DNA of 64,000 bases from Pseudozobellia sp. WGM2 (GCF_017810075.1 NZ_JADNYK010000004.1:124001-188000); one strand, 5' to 3'; positions 1 to 8,908 are shown, counted from the stretch's first letter. Notes: a model not told the origin generated them from the letters alone. Numbers and translations: made by a program.

Positions 1-54
1 CTCTTTTCCTAGAGCCGATAAATCACTTCCTATATAGTTTTTTCCTGTAATCAT
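1..54 (-). CDS. Aldehyde dehydrogenase, 5' end only (probable 2,5-dioxopentanoate dehydrogenase)
   Basis: An ATG at base 54 on the minus strand opens a reading frame that runs off the left edge. The 18 visible residues begin MITGKNYIG and resemble, from memory of the family, the N-terminus of flavobacterial NADP-dependent aldehyde dehydrogenases that oxidise alpha-ketoglutarate semialdehyde. It lies 141 bases downstream of the DapA-family gene on the same strand, and such a pair is expected in hydroxyproline or pentose catabolism. Only the extreme N-terminus is present, so the assignment is tentative. Confidence 0.5.
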   Translation of the reverse strand, partial: MITGKNYIGSDLSALGKE

Positions 55-195
55 TTTAAGAGAATTTGAGGTTTATAACTGACTGTTGAAATCTACCATA
101 TTTGAAGATAGAAGTCAAGCATTTAAGAGAAGATTATAATCTATGGAAATAATCTAATACATAGCCTTTTTCTCTAAGCCAAGCGGTAAATTAAA

Positions 196-1137
196 TTATG
201 CCAAAGCTTTTTTGGTCAGTGTGGTCAAATTCTTATAATCGGGTAATTTCGGTCTAGTGCTAAGTCCCTTTTCGATTACTTGTAAGACTCGCTCCCTTTC
301 GCCCCCCTGTAAGGGCAATCGAGGTTTTCTAACATTTTCTGTACCTATACCGGTCGCTACTTCTGCCAGTTTAATATTTTGAACCAATTGCGGACTAATA
401 TCCAATTCTAGCAATGGTAAAAACCATCTGTATATTTCAGTTGCTTCTTTTACGTAACCAGCTTTCGCCAATTCGTAAATCGCTACTGTCTCAGCAGGAA
501 AAGCACATACCAGACCAGCTACCCATCCATCGGCACCGATCAACAAACTTTCTAAAGCCAATGGGTCTACCCCGGTGAGTATCTTCAAGCCATCGCCGAA
601 TTCGTTTCGCAACCTACCAATATTGATAATATCACGGGTTGATTCTTTTACCGCACCAATGTTTTTCATCTCTATTAGCTCTTTAAACATATCGACGGTC
701 ACCTCGATCTTATAATCAACGGGGTTATTATAAATCATAATGGGCAAATCGGTGCTCTTCGCGATATCTTTAAAATAGGTTATCGTTTCAAAATCGGTAG
801 ACTTGTATCTCATAGGAGGCAGCACCATGAGCCCATCAGCACCACTATCTTCAGCCTCTTTCGCCGCGTCGATCGCTTCTTTGGTAGCCTGCTCGGCAAT
901 TGTCATTATTACCGGAATTCTACCCCTGGCAATCTTAACAGTTTCTTCTATCAAAAGTATCTTCTCACTGCGGGTTAATGTACTTGCTTCACCCAATGAC
1001 CCTCCTAAAACAATACCATGAACCCCAGCATCGATTTGGGCCTCGATATTCTTGGTAAACATTTTTAAATCTATCGAGTCGTTATCTGTAAATTTTGTAG
1101 TGACAGCTGGCATAACGCCTTTCCATTCAAATTTCAT
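196..1137 (-). CDS. DapA-family lyase/dehydratase (probable hydroxyproline-pathway deaminase)
   Basis: The 313-residue protein is a class I TIM-barrel of the dihydrodipicolinate synthase/N-acetylneuraminate lyase family. The Schiff-base lysine is K164 (GAVKEST) and the catalytic tyrosine is Y136 (IYNNP). The substrate loop reads GGSLGEA where DapA has a Thr-Thr pair, and the DapA arginine after YNxP is missing (YNNPVDYK), so lysine synthesis is unlikely. The next gene downstream looks like a semialdehyde dehydrogenase, which suggests 1-pyrroline-4-hydroxy-2-carboxylate deaminase acting in hydroxyproline breakdown. 2-keto-3-deoxy-sugar-acid dehydratase is the main alternative. The family call is secure; the substrate is inferred. 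Confidence 0.8.
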   Translation of the reverse strand: MKFEWKGVMPAVTTKFTDNDSIDLKMFTKNIEAQIDAGVHGIVLGGSLGEASTLTRSEKILLIEETVKIARGRIPVIMTIAEQATKEAIDAAKEAEDSGADGLMVLPPMRYKSTDFETITYFKDIAKSTDLPIMIYNNPVDYKIEVTVDMFKELIEMKNIGAVKESTRDIINIGRLRNEFGDGLKILTGVDPLALESLLIGADGWVAGLVCAFPAETVAIYELAKAGYVKEATEIYRWFLPLLELDISPQLVQNIKLAEVATGIGTENVRKPRLPLQGGERERVLQVIEKGLSTRPKLPDYKNLTTLTKKALA

Positions 1138-1163
1138 AGAGATTTATTTAATTTTCACTTCTA

Positions 1164-1171
1164 CAAAAATA
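1164..1171 (-). promoter_or_regulatory. Candidate -7 box for the DapA-family gene
   Basis: On the minus strand TATTTTTG matches the Bacteroidota -7 consensus TAnnTTTG, 26 bases before the start codon. No well-spaced TTG -33 element is evident, so this rests on the -7 match alone. Confidence 0.4.
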
Positions 1172-1217
1172 GATGTAAGTGCAAAAAATAAATTTGTCGA
1201 TTTTAGCTATTATCGAT

Positions 1218-1237
1218 ACTATATTAACCAATATAGT
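1218..1237. promoter_or_regulatory. Perfect inverted repeat, candidate operator
   Basis: ACTATATT-AACC-AATATAGT is a perfect palindrome with 8-base arms and a 4-base centre. It lies about 80-100 bases upstream of the DapA-family start, just upstream of the candidate -7 box. No U-tract follows it on either strand, so a protein-binding site is more likely than a terminator. Confidence 0.45.
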
Positions 1238-1298
1238 TCCATCAAGTTAGCTTTATGAGAATATAAACAAATTAGGCCGTCTGAATAAATAACACTAT

Positions 1299-2486
1299 TT
1301 AGTTTTCTTGAACACCAAATTTGTAAACGCAATTAGAAGTATAGGTTTGCCCTGGGTCTAATCGTGTACTCGGAAAATTAGGTTGGTTCGGTGAATCTGG
1401 GTAATGTTGGGTCTCTAAACAGAAAGCCCCTCTGAAAACATACGGTTTACCACTTTTGCCAATGTCGGCTCCGGTCAAAAAGTTGCCGCCATAAAATTGT
1501 ATACCTGGCTCGTCTGTATATACCTCCATCGTGCGACCACTTTTGGGTTCAATCACCCTTGCTGCCATCACTAGGCCTTCTTCGTTTTTGGGACTCTCAT
1601 TTAATACAAAGTTGTGATCATAGCCACTCGCATACTTTAACTGTTCGTTCTCAACTTCTAAATCTTCCCCTATTAATTTTGGTTCGGTAAAATCGAACGG
1701 CGTACCAGCTACATTTTTAATCTCACCCGTAGGTATTAATCCATTATTCACAGGTGTAAAGCTATCGGCGTTCAACATTAAGATATGGTCGTTGACCGTA
1801 CCTTCGCCTTCTCCCTTTAAATTAAAAAATGAATGGTGGGTAAGGTTTATGTAGGTAGGCTTATCGGTATTTGCCGTATAGTTAATCTTTAACTCATTGC
1901 TATCGGTAAGCGTATAGGTTACTTTTACTTCCAGTTTTCCTGGGTACCCCTCTTCCATATCTGGTGATGTTCTACTGAAAACTATTTCATTATCATTAAC
2001 CGCATCTACACCCCAAACTACACTTTCAAAACCTTTAATCCCTCCGTGTAAATGGTTTTCATTATTATTTATGGCCAAATCATAGGAATTACCATCGATT
2101 TCAAATTCCCCTTTAGCTATTCGATTGCCATACCTTCCGATAGTTGCCCCGTAAAAATTCTTTTTCGCCATATAATTCTTTAAATCGGGAAAACCCAATA
2201 CCACATCTTCAAAATTGCCATTCTTATCCGGTACGTGCAGAGATATAAGCCGCTGACCATAATTGGTAATCGTCACCTCTATTCCGTTTTTATTCTTTAA
2301 GGTGTACAACTTAACCGAATCACCGTCGATTACAGTTTCAAAATTTTTAACATTCAAATGGTCAGAAAGTATGCTTTCTTCAGTTTGAGTTGGGGTTTCT
2401 TTCATTTTTTCTTTCTTATTCTGTTTACAATTCGTTAAACAAATACCTACTGCGCAAAAAAATATTGCAATTTTTAAAAATCTCAT
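1299..2486 (-). CDS. Aldose 1-epimerase (galactose mutarotase) lipoprotein
   Basis: The 395-residue protein interconverts alpha and beta anomers of aldohexoses. A lipoprotein signal ends at LTNC (Cys about 20), so it is probably anchored in the periplasm or at the outer membrane. Family motifs visible are GRYGNRIAKG, NHLHGG, THHSFFNLKG (the histidine motif that contributes the acid) and the C-terminal GAFCLETQHYPDSPN with the catalytic-base Glu. The charged stretch after the lipid site is a linker. It is on the same strand as the DapA-family gene but 161 bases apart, so a shared operon is uncertain. Family call is firm; sugar specificity is not shown. Confidence 0.93.
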   Translation of the reverse strand: MRFLKIAIFFCAVGICLTNCKQNKKEKMKETPTQTEESILSDHLNVKNFETVIDGDSVKLYTLKNKNGIEVTITNYGQRLISLHVPDKNGNFEDVVLGFPDLKNYMAKKNFYGATIGRYGNRIAKGEFEIDGNSYDLAINNNENHLHGGIKGFESVVWGVDAVNDNEIVFSRTSPDMEEGYPGKLEVKVTYTLTDSNELKINYTANTDKPTYINLTHHSFFNLKGEGEGTVNDHILMLNADSFTPVNNGLIPTGEIKNVAGTPFDFTEPKLIGEDLEVENEQLKYASGYDHNFVLNESPKNEEGLVMAARVIEPKSGRTMEVYTDEPGIQFYGGNFLTGADIGKSGKPYVFRGAFCLETQHYPDSPNQPNFPSTRLDPGQTYTSNCVYKFGVQEN

Positions 2487-2713
2487 AAGTTAAAGTATGT
2501 TGGGTCGATTTTTGCTTTAGCGGTCAAGATACCAAAAAACGTAAACATCGCACAACATAATTGGTTTTCTTGCAAAGAGTATATTCTATTTGTTTTCGTT
2601 ATTTTTGAAAAATTTTGACGACACCATTATTAGGTATTTACCGCGTGGTATATTTTTTTGTTTTGCAGCCCTAAATGGTTGCATACCGCTTTGCAAATTG
2701 TAAAAAATAAACA

Positions 2714-4276
2714 ATGAAGAAATTGATAATGATGACCATGGGTATGGTTATGGCATGTAATTCTTCTCAGAAAACTATTTCTGAGACAAGTGAAGTTACT
2801 TACACCCCTAAAAGTCCCAAGGTTTATGCTGAAACTATAACAGAGGAAGAACTTAAAGAGCATCTTTATATTTATGCTTCTGATGATTTTGAAGGACGTG
2901 AAACTGGTAAACCTGGACAAAAGAAAGCAGTCGAATATCTAAGGGAAAAATATAAAACCATGGATATTCCCGCCGCGAAGAAAGATGGTGATTACTTTCA
3001 AAATGTACCTTTAGAAGTAAGCCAACTGCCAAAAGGATCATTGACGGTCAATGGAAAAGAGTACCCTTTAGGAACTGATTTTTTAACTTTTTCTAGGGCT
3101 CAAGGATCTTATGACCATATAGTTTATGCCGGTTACGGTATCGAATCGGGTAATTATTCTGATTATAATAATCTCGACGTTGAGGGCAAAATCGTGCTGA
3201 TCAAAGCCGGAGAACCTGTTGACGACAATGGAAACTATAAAATCTCTGGTAGCAGTAAAAAATCAGTTTGGAGCAACATGTCAGAATCAATGGGTAAACG
3301 CATGGAACTTGCTACCAGTAAAGGTGCTAAAGGAATGCTGTATTTTGATCAAGCAAATTTTCCACGTTTTAAGAGCAGGTTCGATTGGATGAAGAGCAAT
3401 GATAGTGGTAGAATGGAGCTTTCAAATGACTCTACAGGTGGTTTTTTCACTTTCTGGATCAATTCAAAACTTGCCAATGCCATATTGCCCAATATAGCTA
3501 CACAAAAAAAGGGTAAGACATTGACGGTACCTTTGAAAATAGATGTACAAAGCCAAAATAACGGAGTGGTTTCAGAAAATGTAGTGGCCGTAATCGAAGG
3601 TTCTGAAAAACCCGAAGAATATGTTGTTATTTCTTCGCACTTAGATCACATTGGTGTATCACCTGATGGTGAAATTAATAATGGTGCCGATGATGATGGG
3701 TCTGGTTCAGTAGCACTTTTAGAGATTGCACAAGCCTTCAAGCAGGCAGCCGAAGATGGCCAAGGACCCAAAAGATCTATCGTTTTTTTACATGTTACGG
3801 GTGAAGAAAAGGGGTTATTGGGATCAAGGTATTACACTGATATCGAACCAATTTTTCCGCTCAAGCAAACCGTTGCCAATTTAAATATTGATATGATCGG
3901 TAGAATTGACCCTAAACGAACCGGTGAGCGAAATTACATTTACCTAATCGGTTCTGATAAATTGAGTACCGACTTGCACGAACTATCTGAAGAGGTCAAT
4001 ACTAAGTTTACCAATATTGAATTAGATTATACTTTCAATGATGAAAATGACCCCAATCGTTTCTACTACCGAAGCGATCACTATAATTTCGCTAAAAATA
4101 ATATTCCCATTATATTTTACTTTAATGGTACCCATGATGATTATCACAGACCCGGAGATACCCCTGATAAAATAAATTACGACCTACTTGAGAATCGTAC
4201 CCGACTAATTTTTCATACAGCCTGGGAAGTCGCAAATAGAGAACAACGTGTGATAGTCGATAAAATTTTAGAATAA
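2714..4276 (+). CDS. M28-family zinc peptidase, lipoprotein, with PA-type insert
   Basis: The 520-residue protein is a secreted aminopeptidase-like enzyme. The N-terminus is a short lipoprotein signal ending at VMAC. Residues about 60-300 contain a protease-associated (PA) type domain (VEGKIVLIKAGEP). The M28 domain follows with zinc ligands and general base in SSHLDHIG, NNGADDDGSGS and TGEEKGLLGSRYY, then NIDMIGR and the C-terminal HDDYHRPGDTPDKI. Length and order fit PA-M28 aminopeptidases of Bacteroidota. It stands alone and is followed by a strong terminator. Preference among peptide substrates cannot be read from the sequence. Confidence 0.93.
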   Translation: MKKLIMMTMGMVMACNSSQKTISETSEVTYTPKSPKVYAETITEEELKEHLYIYASDDFEGRETGKPGQKKAVEYLREKYKTMDIPAAKKDGDYFQNVPLEVSQLPKGSLTVNGKEYPLGTDFLTFSRAQGSYDHIVYAGYGIESGNYSDYNNLDVEGKIVLIKAGEPVDDNGNYKISGSSKKSVWSNMSESMGKRMELATSKGAKGMLYFDQANFPRFKSRFDWMKSNDSGRMELSNDSTGGFFTFWINSKLANAILPNIATQKKGKTLTVPLKIDVQSQNNGVVSENVVAVIEGSEKPEEYVVISSHLDHIGVSPDGEINNGADDDGSGSVALLEIAQAFKQAAEDGQGPKRSIVFLHVTGEEKGLLGSRYYTDIEPIFPLKQTVANLNIDMIGRIDPKRTGERNYIYLIGSDKLSTDLHELSEEVNTKFTNIELDYTFNDENDPNRFYYRSDHYNFAKNNIPIIFYFNGTHDDYHRPGDTPDKINYDLLENRTRLIFHTAWEVANREQRVIVDKILE

Positions 4277-4293
4277 GCTACTAAAACACAATC

Positions 4294-4326
4294 AAAAAGC
4301 CCCGATTCACTTGAATCGGGGCTTTT
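4294..4326 (+). terminator. Rho-independent terminator after the M28 peptidase
   Basis: A long inverted repeat (AAAAAGCCCCGATTCA, then AATCGGGGCTTTTT) closes on a tiny loop and ends in a T-run. It starts 18 bases after the peptidase stop codon. Confidence 0.9.
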
Positions 4327-4360
4327 TATTTAGACGCAATTACTGTATCATACGGTAAAT

Positions 4361-4391
4361 AAAAAAGTCCTCCCATTTTGGAAGGACTTTC
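4361..4391 (-). terminator. Terminator of tRNA-His
   Basis: Read on the minus strand, AAAGTCCTTCC pairs with GGGAGGACTTT and is followed directly by a run of T. It lies about 10 bases beyond the 3' end of tRNA-His and back-to-back with the peptidase terminator. Confidence 0.75.
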
Positions 4392-4400
4392 TATCTTTAA

Positions 4401-4476
4401 GGGTGGAAGACCGGTTTCGAACCGGCGACCTCTTGAACCACAATCAAGCGCTCTAACCAGCTGAGCTACAACCACC
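4401..4476 (-). tRNA. tRNA-His (GTG)
   Basis: On the minus strand the gene folds as a tRNA: D-arm GCTC/GAGC, anticodon stem CTTGA/TCAAG around loop TTGTGGT (anticodon GTG), and T-arm GCCGG/CCGGT with loop TTCGAAA. The extra 5' G opposite C73 is the histidine identity element. CCA is not encoded. In the acceptor stem, 5' GGTGGTTG faces 3' CCACCTTC and gives two adjacent U-U mismatches, which is unusual. Identity is clear from the anticodon and the 5' G. Confidence 0.93.
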
Positions 4477-4791
4477 ATTTCAGAACTTGCGAAAATCAAT
4501 TTAGCTGCTCGTTAAGAATTACTTTAAAGTACCAAAACAAGCCCTCTATTCACAAGCGGTGGCAAAGGTAATTTTTTTTACACAATCTGTCAAAATAAAA
4601 CTGTCGTTATTTTAATATCAAATTGTGCATTTTTCATTTTTAAAGACTGAATGTGTTTATGAGCTAAATTTCAAAGAATACCTAAATCATCGACGAAATA
4701 CACACATCGACCGACAAAACACACAATTTCAAGCGTTTCACAACAATTTTTTAGAAGTACAGGGGTAAGCGATATACATTAGTGATGAAAT
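4477..4791. other. Intergenic region before the histidine kinase
   Basis: These 315 AT-rich bases hold no credible gene. Bases 4691-4725 carry an imperfect direct repeat (CGACGAAATACACACA, then CGACAAAACACACA). It lies 67-100 bases upstream of the kinase start and may bind a regulator. No clear TAnnTTTG promoter box was found. Confidence 0.5.
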
Positions 4792-6906
4792 ATGGCCCAA
4801 TTTATGTATCGCCGAAAACTTTATTTTTTCAATTTAGTACTTATTTCTGAGATACGTCACGTTATCTTGGGAGCTATGCTCCTATTCACGTTTTCAGCAT
4901 TTTCACAGCAAAACAATAGAGCTGATATTGAAAATAAGATTAAGAAATTAAAAGATAAGCCCGATTTTACTCTCAAAGATTCAGTCTATATCAATTTAAT
5001 AAATGATTTAGGTAGCGAACAACGTTTTTATAAAGCCGATAGTCTTTTGCTGTTATCTAAACTTGCCTTAAATCTTAGCAAGTCAATTAACTATCAAAAG
5101 GGCAAGAGCATATCTTCAATAGGTATTGCTAATTTCTATTCTGATAAGGGAAATCATAGTGAAGCTATAAAATTCTATCAAGAAGCTCTTGATATAAGTA
5201 AGTCTGCAAACAACCCTAGATTAGCATTAAGAGCTAAAAATGATCTAGCCGGTGAGTTTTCGTATAAGGGTGACTATGCCAAGGCCTTAACCCACTACTT
5301 AGAAGGAATCGATATGGCCAATGCATCTGAGGCCAACCTTATGCTATCGATAATGAACGAAAACGTTGCAAATCTGTATGCAGTTCAAAAAGACTATGAA
5401 CAAGCTTTAGAATTCTATAAGAAAGTCAAAAAAATAAACGACGAAATAGGTGATGAAATCATTTCAGCCGAAAGCATGAGCAATGTTGCTTCGATCTATG
5501 CGGATATGGGTAAGTTAGATTACGCCATGTTCAATGTGAACAGAAGTATTACAGTTTTCGAGAAACATAAAATTATGGATTGGCTCGCCTACGCCTACGA
5601 AATTAAAGGGAAAACTTATCTCAAAGAGAATAAAAACAAATGGGCTCTATATTGGTACAATCAAAGTGAAATGCTTCACAAGAAATTGCAAGACCAAAGA
5701 GGGAAAATAGACCTATTCAACGGTATGGCGGAAGCTCATTTCGGTTTAGGCTATTTCGCTCTTGCTGAAAAATATGCATTACAGGCACTTGAAATTTCAG
5801 ACCGTATAAAATTTAAAGAAGGACAACAAAAATGTGCCGTGACCTTATATAAAGTCAGCAAATACAATAAAGACTATGAATCTGCCCTAAAATATCACGA
5901 GATATACCAATCAATAACCGACACGCTGTCGAGAACAGAAAATCAAACTAGTCTGAACATGCTAAAAAATAAATTAGAGCATGATAGGCAAAAAATGGCG
6001 CTAATCGATGAAAACAAAAAACAACTAGCAACGCAGAGAAACTATATTCATGCGGCTTTGGCCATATTATTGATTTTTATTGCAGTCACCTTTTTAATGA
6101 GGCGCAGTGAAAGTATTCAAAAAAGGCTAAATAAAGAATTACATCAAAAAACCGAAGATCTAGAGAAAAGAGAAGTTGAACTAAGAGAAATCAATAGAAC
6201 AAAAGACCGTTTATTCTCTATTATCGGCCATGACCTGAGGGGTCCTATCGGTGCTTTTCAAAGTCTGCTTAAAATGTTTAAGGAGGGTGAAATTGGGCAG
6301 AGCGAATTCATGGAGTTCATTCCGAAATTCAGGCATGACATCGACCATATTTCCTTCACTCTCAACAACTTGTTATCTTGGGGTCAAACTCAAATGAACG
6401 GTGCCGTAACTAAGCCCAGTGTAGTGGCATTAGACAGTATTGTAAATGACAATATTCATTTATTGTCTGAAACAGCCGAGAATAAAGGAATTCGTCTTAT
6501 AAGTCATCTAACTATGAACACCATGGCTTGGTCAGATGAAAACCAAATCGATATTGTTGTTCGCAACCTTATAAGCAACGCCCTTAAGTTTACACCCGAG
6601 AATGGTATGGTAACCATTTCGTCACTTGAAAAAAACGATCACTGGCAAATTTCGATTCGTGATACAGGTATAGGTATGGATCAAGAGACAATAAATAAGC
6701 TTTTTGCAAAAAACTCAAATGTGACCACCTACGGTACCAATAATGAAAAAGGTACGGGTCTAGGGCTGCCCCTCTGCAAAGAAATGATTGAAAAGAACGA
6801 GGGCAAAATATGGGTGAACAGTTTAAAACGAAAAGGCAGTACCTTCCATTTTACCTTGCCTAAATCGAAAGCCAAATCTAAAAAAAGGTACAAAAAAACT
6901 GCTTAA
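4792..6906 (+). CDS. TPR-containing membrane sensor histidine kinase
   Basis: The 704-residue protein begins with a hydrophobic signal segment (residues about 22-39, ending SAFSQQ). Several tetratricopeptide repeats follow (about 80-390) in the periplasm, then a short coiled stretch and one membrane helix near 418-437. The cytoplasmic part has HisKA with phospho-acceptor H480 (SIIGHDLRGPIG) and HATPase boxes N (NLISNALKFTPENG), G1 (DTGIGMD) and G2 (GTGLGLPLCKEM). There is no receiver domain and no response-regulator gene nearby, so it is an orphan kinase. TPRs in this class probably sense a protein or peptide. Its end overlaps the end of bshB1 by 4 bases, convergently. Confidence 0.93.
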   Translation: MAQFMYRRKLYFFNLVLISEIRHVILGAMLLFTFSAFSQQNNRADIENKIKKLKDKPDFTLKDSVYINLINDLGSEQRFYKADSLLLLSKLALNLSKSINYQKGKSISSIGIANFYSDKGNHSEAIKFYQEALDISKSANNPRLALRAKNDLAGEFSYKGDYAKALTHYLEGIDMANASEANLMLSIMNENVANLYAVQKDYEQALEFYKKVKKINDEIGDEIISAESMSNVASIYADMGKLDYAMFNVNRSITVFEKHKIMDWLAYAYEIKGKTYLKENKNKWALYWYNQSEMLHKKLQDQRGKIDLFNGMAEAHFGLGYFALAEKYALQALEISDRIKFKEGQQKCAVTLYKVSKYNKDYESALKYHEIYQSITDTLSRTENQTSLNMLKNKLEHDRQKMALIDENKKQLATQRNYIHAALAILLIFIAVTFLMRRSESIQKRLNKELHQKTEDLEKREVELREINRTKDRLFSIIGHDLRGPIGAFQSLLKMFKEGEIGQSEFMEFIPKFRHDIDHISFTLNNLLSWGQTQMNGAVTKPSVVALDSIVNDNIHLLSETAENKGIRLISHLTMNTMAWSDENQIDIVVRNLISNALKFTPENGMVTISSLEKNDHWQISIRDTGIGMDQETINKLFAKNSNVTTYGTNNEKGTGLGLPLCKEMIEKNEGKIWVNSLKRKGSTFHFTLPKSKAKSKKRYKKTA

Positions 6907-7625
6907 ATTAAATCGCCCAATGACCGAACCGCAACGTGTCTTTCGGTAGTAAAGCCCTCTGCGAATTCTGTATTGATTAACCTGCCCAAGTCTCTAGCCC
7001 TATAATTTACACTATCAATAAAATTCTTACTGCTTATCGGAGTTTCCGGTTCTTCACTATTGGGATCATGAAATTGGGATGTATAGGCCATAATAGCTTT
7101 CATTTTTGTTTTCATAAAGCCGGAAACATCGACCACGAAATCAGGATCGATATTTTTCCATTGAATATAGTGATATACCCATTTTGGTCGCCAAGGTTCT
7201 TGAAACACATCTTCTTCCTTAAATTTGGTCTCAATCTTGACCAATCCACTTAAAAAAGAAGCATCGCTGACTAAGTTGCTACCTCTACCGTGATCAATAT
7301 GCCTATCTTCTATCGAATTACAGAGCACAATTTCGGGCCTATATTTTCGAATCATTTTAATGACCTCTATCTGGTGATTTTGGTCGTTCTTGAAAAACCC
7401 ATCGGCAAACCCCAAATTTTCACGAACTGATACTCCGAGTACTTCTGCCGAAGCCGCAGCCTCTCTAGACCGAATTTCGGCAGAACCCCTAGTGCCCAAC
7501 TCTCCTTTGGTCAAATCGACAATTCCTACTTTTTTACCGTTGGCAATTTCTTTTGCAATGGTTGCGCCTGCCCCAAGTTCTACATCATCAGGGTGGGCAC
7601 CGAAAGCCAAAATATCTAATTTCAT
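6903..7625 (-). CDS. bshB1: Bacillithiol biosynthesis deacetylase BshB1
   Basis: The 240-residue LmbE/PIG-L-type zinc deacetylase removes the acetyl group from GlcNAc-malate, the second step in bacillithiol synthesis. The zinc motif AHPDD lies near residues 10-14, with the later family motif RHIDHGRGS and the BshB1-like stretch TKGELGTRGSAEIRSREA. Length matches the family (about 235-240). The neighbours are unrelated, and bshA and bshC are not in the window. The start is well supported because the Rossmann-like strand LDILAFGAHPDD begins at once. Confidence 0.93.
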   Translation of the reverse strand: MKLDILAFGAHPDDVELGAGATIAKEIANGKKVGIVDLTKGELGTRGSAEIRSREAAASAEVLGVSVRENLGFADGFFKNDQNHQIEVIKMIRKYRPEIVLCNSIEDRHIDHGRGSNLVSDASFLSGLVKIETKFKEEDVFQEPWRPKWVYHYIQWKNIDPDFVVDVSGFMKTKMKAIMAYTSQFHDPNSEEPETPISSKNFIDSVNYRARDLGRLINTEFAEGFTTERHVAVRSLGDLI

Positions 7626-7696
7626 TCTTTTATTTTCTAGACTACAAATTACAGACGAACCTTAGGTCTGCTATAATTGAAGTTTATACTTTATTT

Positions 7697-8866
7697 CTAT
7701 TTTGTTGAGACCATTGCACTCGACCTTACTTTCTGTAATGCTTGCTCGATATCGGCAATCAAATCTTCGGATTCTTCTATTCCTACGGAAAAACGGATCA
7801 ATCCATCACGAATACCTTGACGCTCTCGCTCATCTGCACTCATTAGGGCATGTGATGTCAAAGTGGGCGATAACATAGTACTTTCCACGCCCGCCAAACT
7901 CATTGAGGGTTTTATCAATTGTAGTGCTTTCTGAAATTGTGAAGCATTTAAATTTTTAGTTAGTTCGAAGGATAACATACCACCAAAACCATTCATTTGT
8001 GCCTTGGCAAGTTCATGTTCAGCATGACTGGTTAGACCTGGGTAGTATACCGCGGCGATATCGCTATGAGCTTCTAAATACTCTGCCATTTTTTGTGCGT
8101 TGTCATTCTGCGCTTTCACACGAATACCCATTGTTTTCATGCTGCGTTCTAACAACCAAACTGTATAATCACTGAGACTGCCACCAAAATTTTTTGCCAA
8201 GGCAAAAATTCTTGAGATATGCTCTTCTGATGATGCCACCGCGCCTGCTAGAATATCTGAATGGCCTCCCATGTATTTGGTAGCACTGTGAATCACCACA
8301 TCGATACCAAAATCAATGGGGTTTTGATTGACCGGACTCGCAAACGTATTATCGATCATAGAAACTAGACCATGTTCTTTACTTAGCTTACCTATGGCAT
8401 CTAAATCGGTAATCGTCAGCAATGGGTTTGAAGGCGTCTCTATATAGATTACCTTGGTATTCTTTTGAATTTTGGCCTGAAAATTTTCAACCGCCCACCC
8501 ATCGGTAAAAGAGTACTCTATTCCGTATTTATGAAATTCTTCTGTAATCAAATTATAGGTGCCACCATATAAAGTTTGCTGTAACACGATATGATCTCCT
8601 GACTTCAAAAAACTCATCAATGCGGTACTTATCGCAGCCATTCCGCTACCAAAAATAAGTGCCGCTTCAGTATGTTCCAAAGCAGCTATCTTTCTACATA
8701 ATGCTTCTTGGTTCGGTGTGTTAAAATAGCGGGGATATCGCTTAGCTTCAACATCTTCAAAGGCGTAGGAAGTACTCATATACAAAGGGGATATTGCGCC
8801 CTTAAACTGCTTATCTTCCACTTCACCAATATGTGTGCAAATTGTATTTAGACCTTTATTTTTCAT
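7697..8866 (-). CDS. PLP-dependent trans-sulfuration enzyme (cystathionine gamma-synthase/lyase family)
   Basis: The 389-residue protein is a Cys/Met-metabolism PLP enzyme. The cofactor lysine is K197 in SATKYMGGHSD. Other family motifs are the phosphate-binding FGSGMAAIS, the substrate loop YGGTYNL, IETPSNPLL and DNTFASP, and C-terminal SLAGVESTMLSP. It could be cystathionine gamma-synthase, cystathionine gamma-lyase or methionine gamma-lyase; sequence alone does not separate them safely. The MATE gene lies upstream on the same strand with a 42-base gap, so the two may be co-transcribed. No SAM riboswitch fits into that gap. Confidence 0.9.
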   Translation of the reverse strand: MKNKGLNTICTHIGEVEDKQFKGAISPLYMSTSYAFEDVEAKRYPRYFNTPNQEALCRKIAALEHTEAALIFGSGMAAISTALMSFLKSGDHIVLQQTLYGGTYNLITEEFHKYGIEYSFTDGWAVENFQAKIQKNTKVIYIETPSNPLLTITDLDAIGKLSKEHGLVSMIDNTFASPVNQNPIDFGIDVVIHSATKYMGGHSDILAGAVASSEEHISRIFALAKNFGGSLSDYTVWLLERSMKTMGIRVKAQNDNAQKMAEYLEAHSDIAAVYYPGLTSHAEHELAKAQMNGFGGMLSFELTKNLNASQFQKALQLIKPSMSLAGVESTMLSPTLTSHALMSADERERQGIRDGLIRFSVGIEESEDLIADIEQALQKVRSSAMVSTK

Positions 8867-8908
8867 TCTTCATTTTTCATTTCTTAATCAGAGTTAAAGG
8901 TATTAAAA

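Noticed and set aside
2630-2920. 96-codon minus-strand frame over the M28 peptidase 5' end
   Set aside because: It is the opposite strand of a clear lipoprotein signal and coding region, with Phe/His/Cys-rich composition typical of a shadow frame.
8867-8908. Possible SAM riboswitch before the trans-sulfuration gene
   Set aside because: Only 42 bases separate it from the MATE gene, too short and without the paired elements of known SAM riboswitches.
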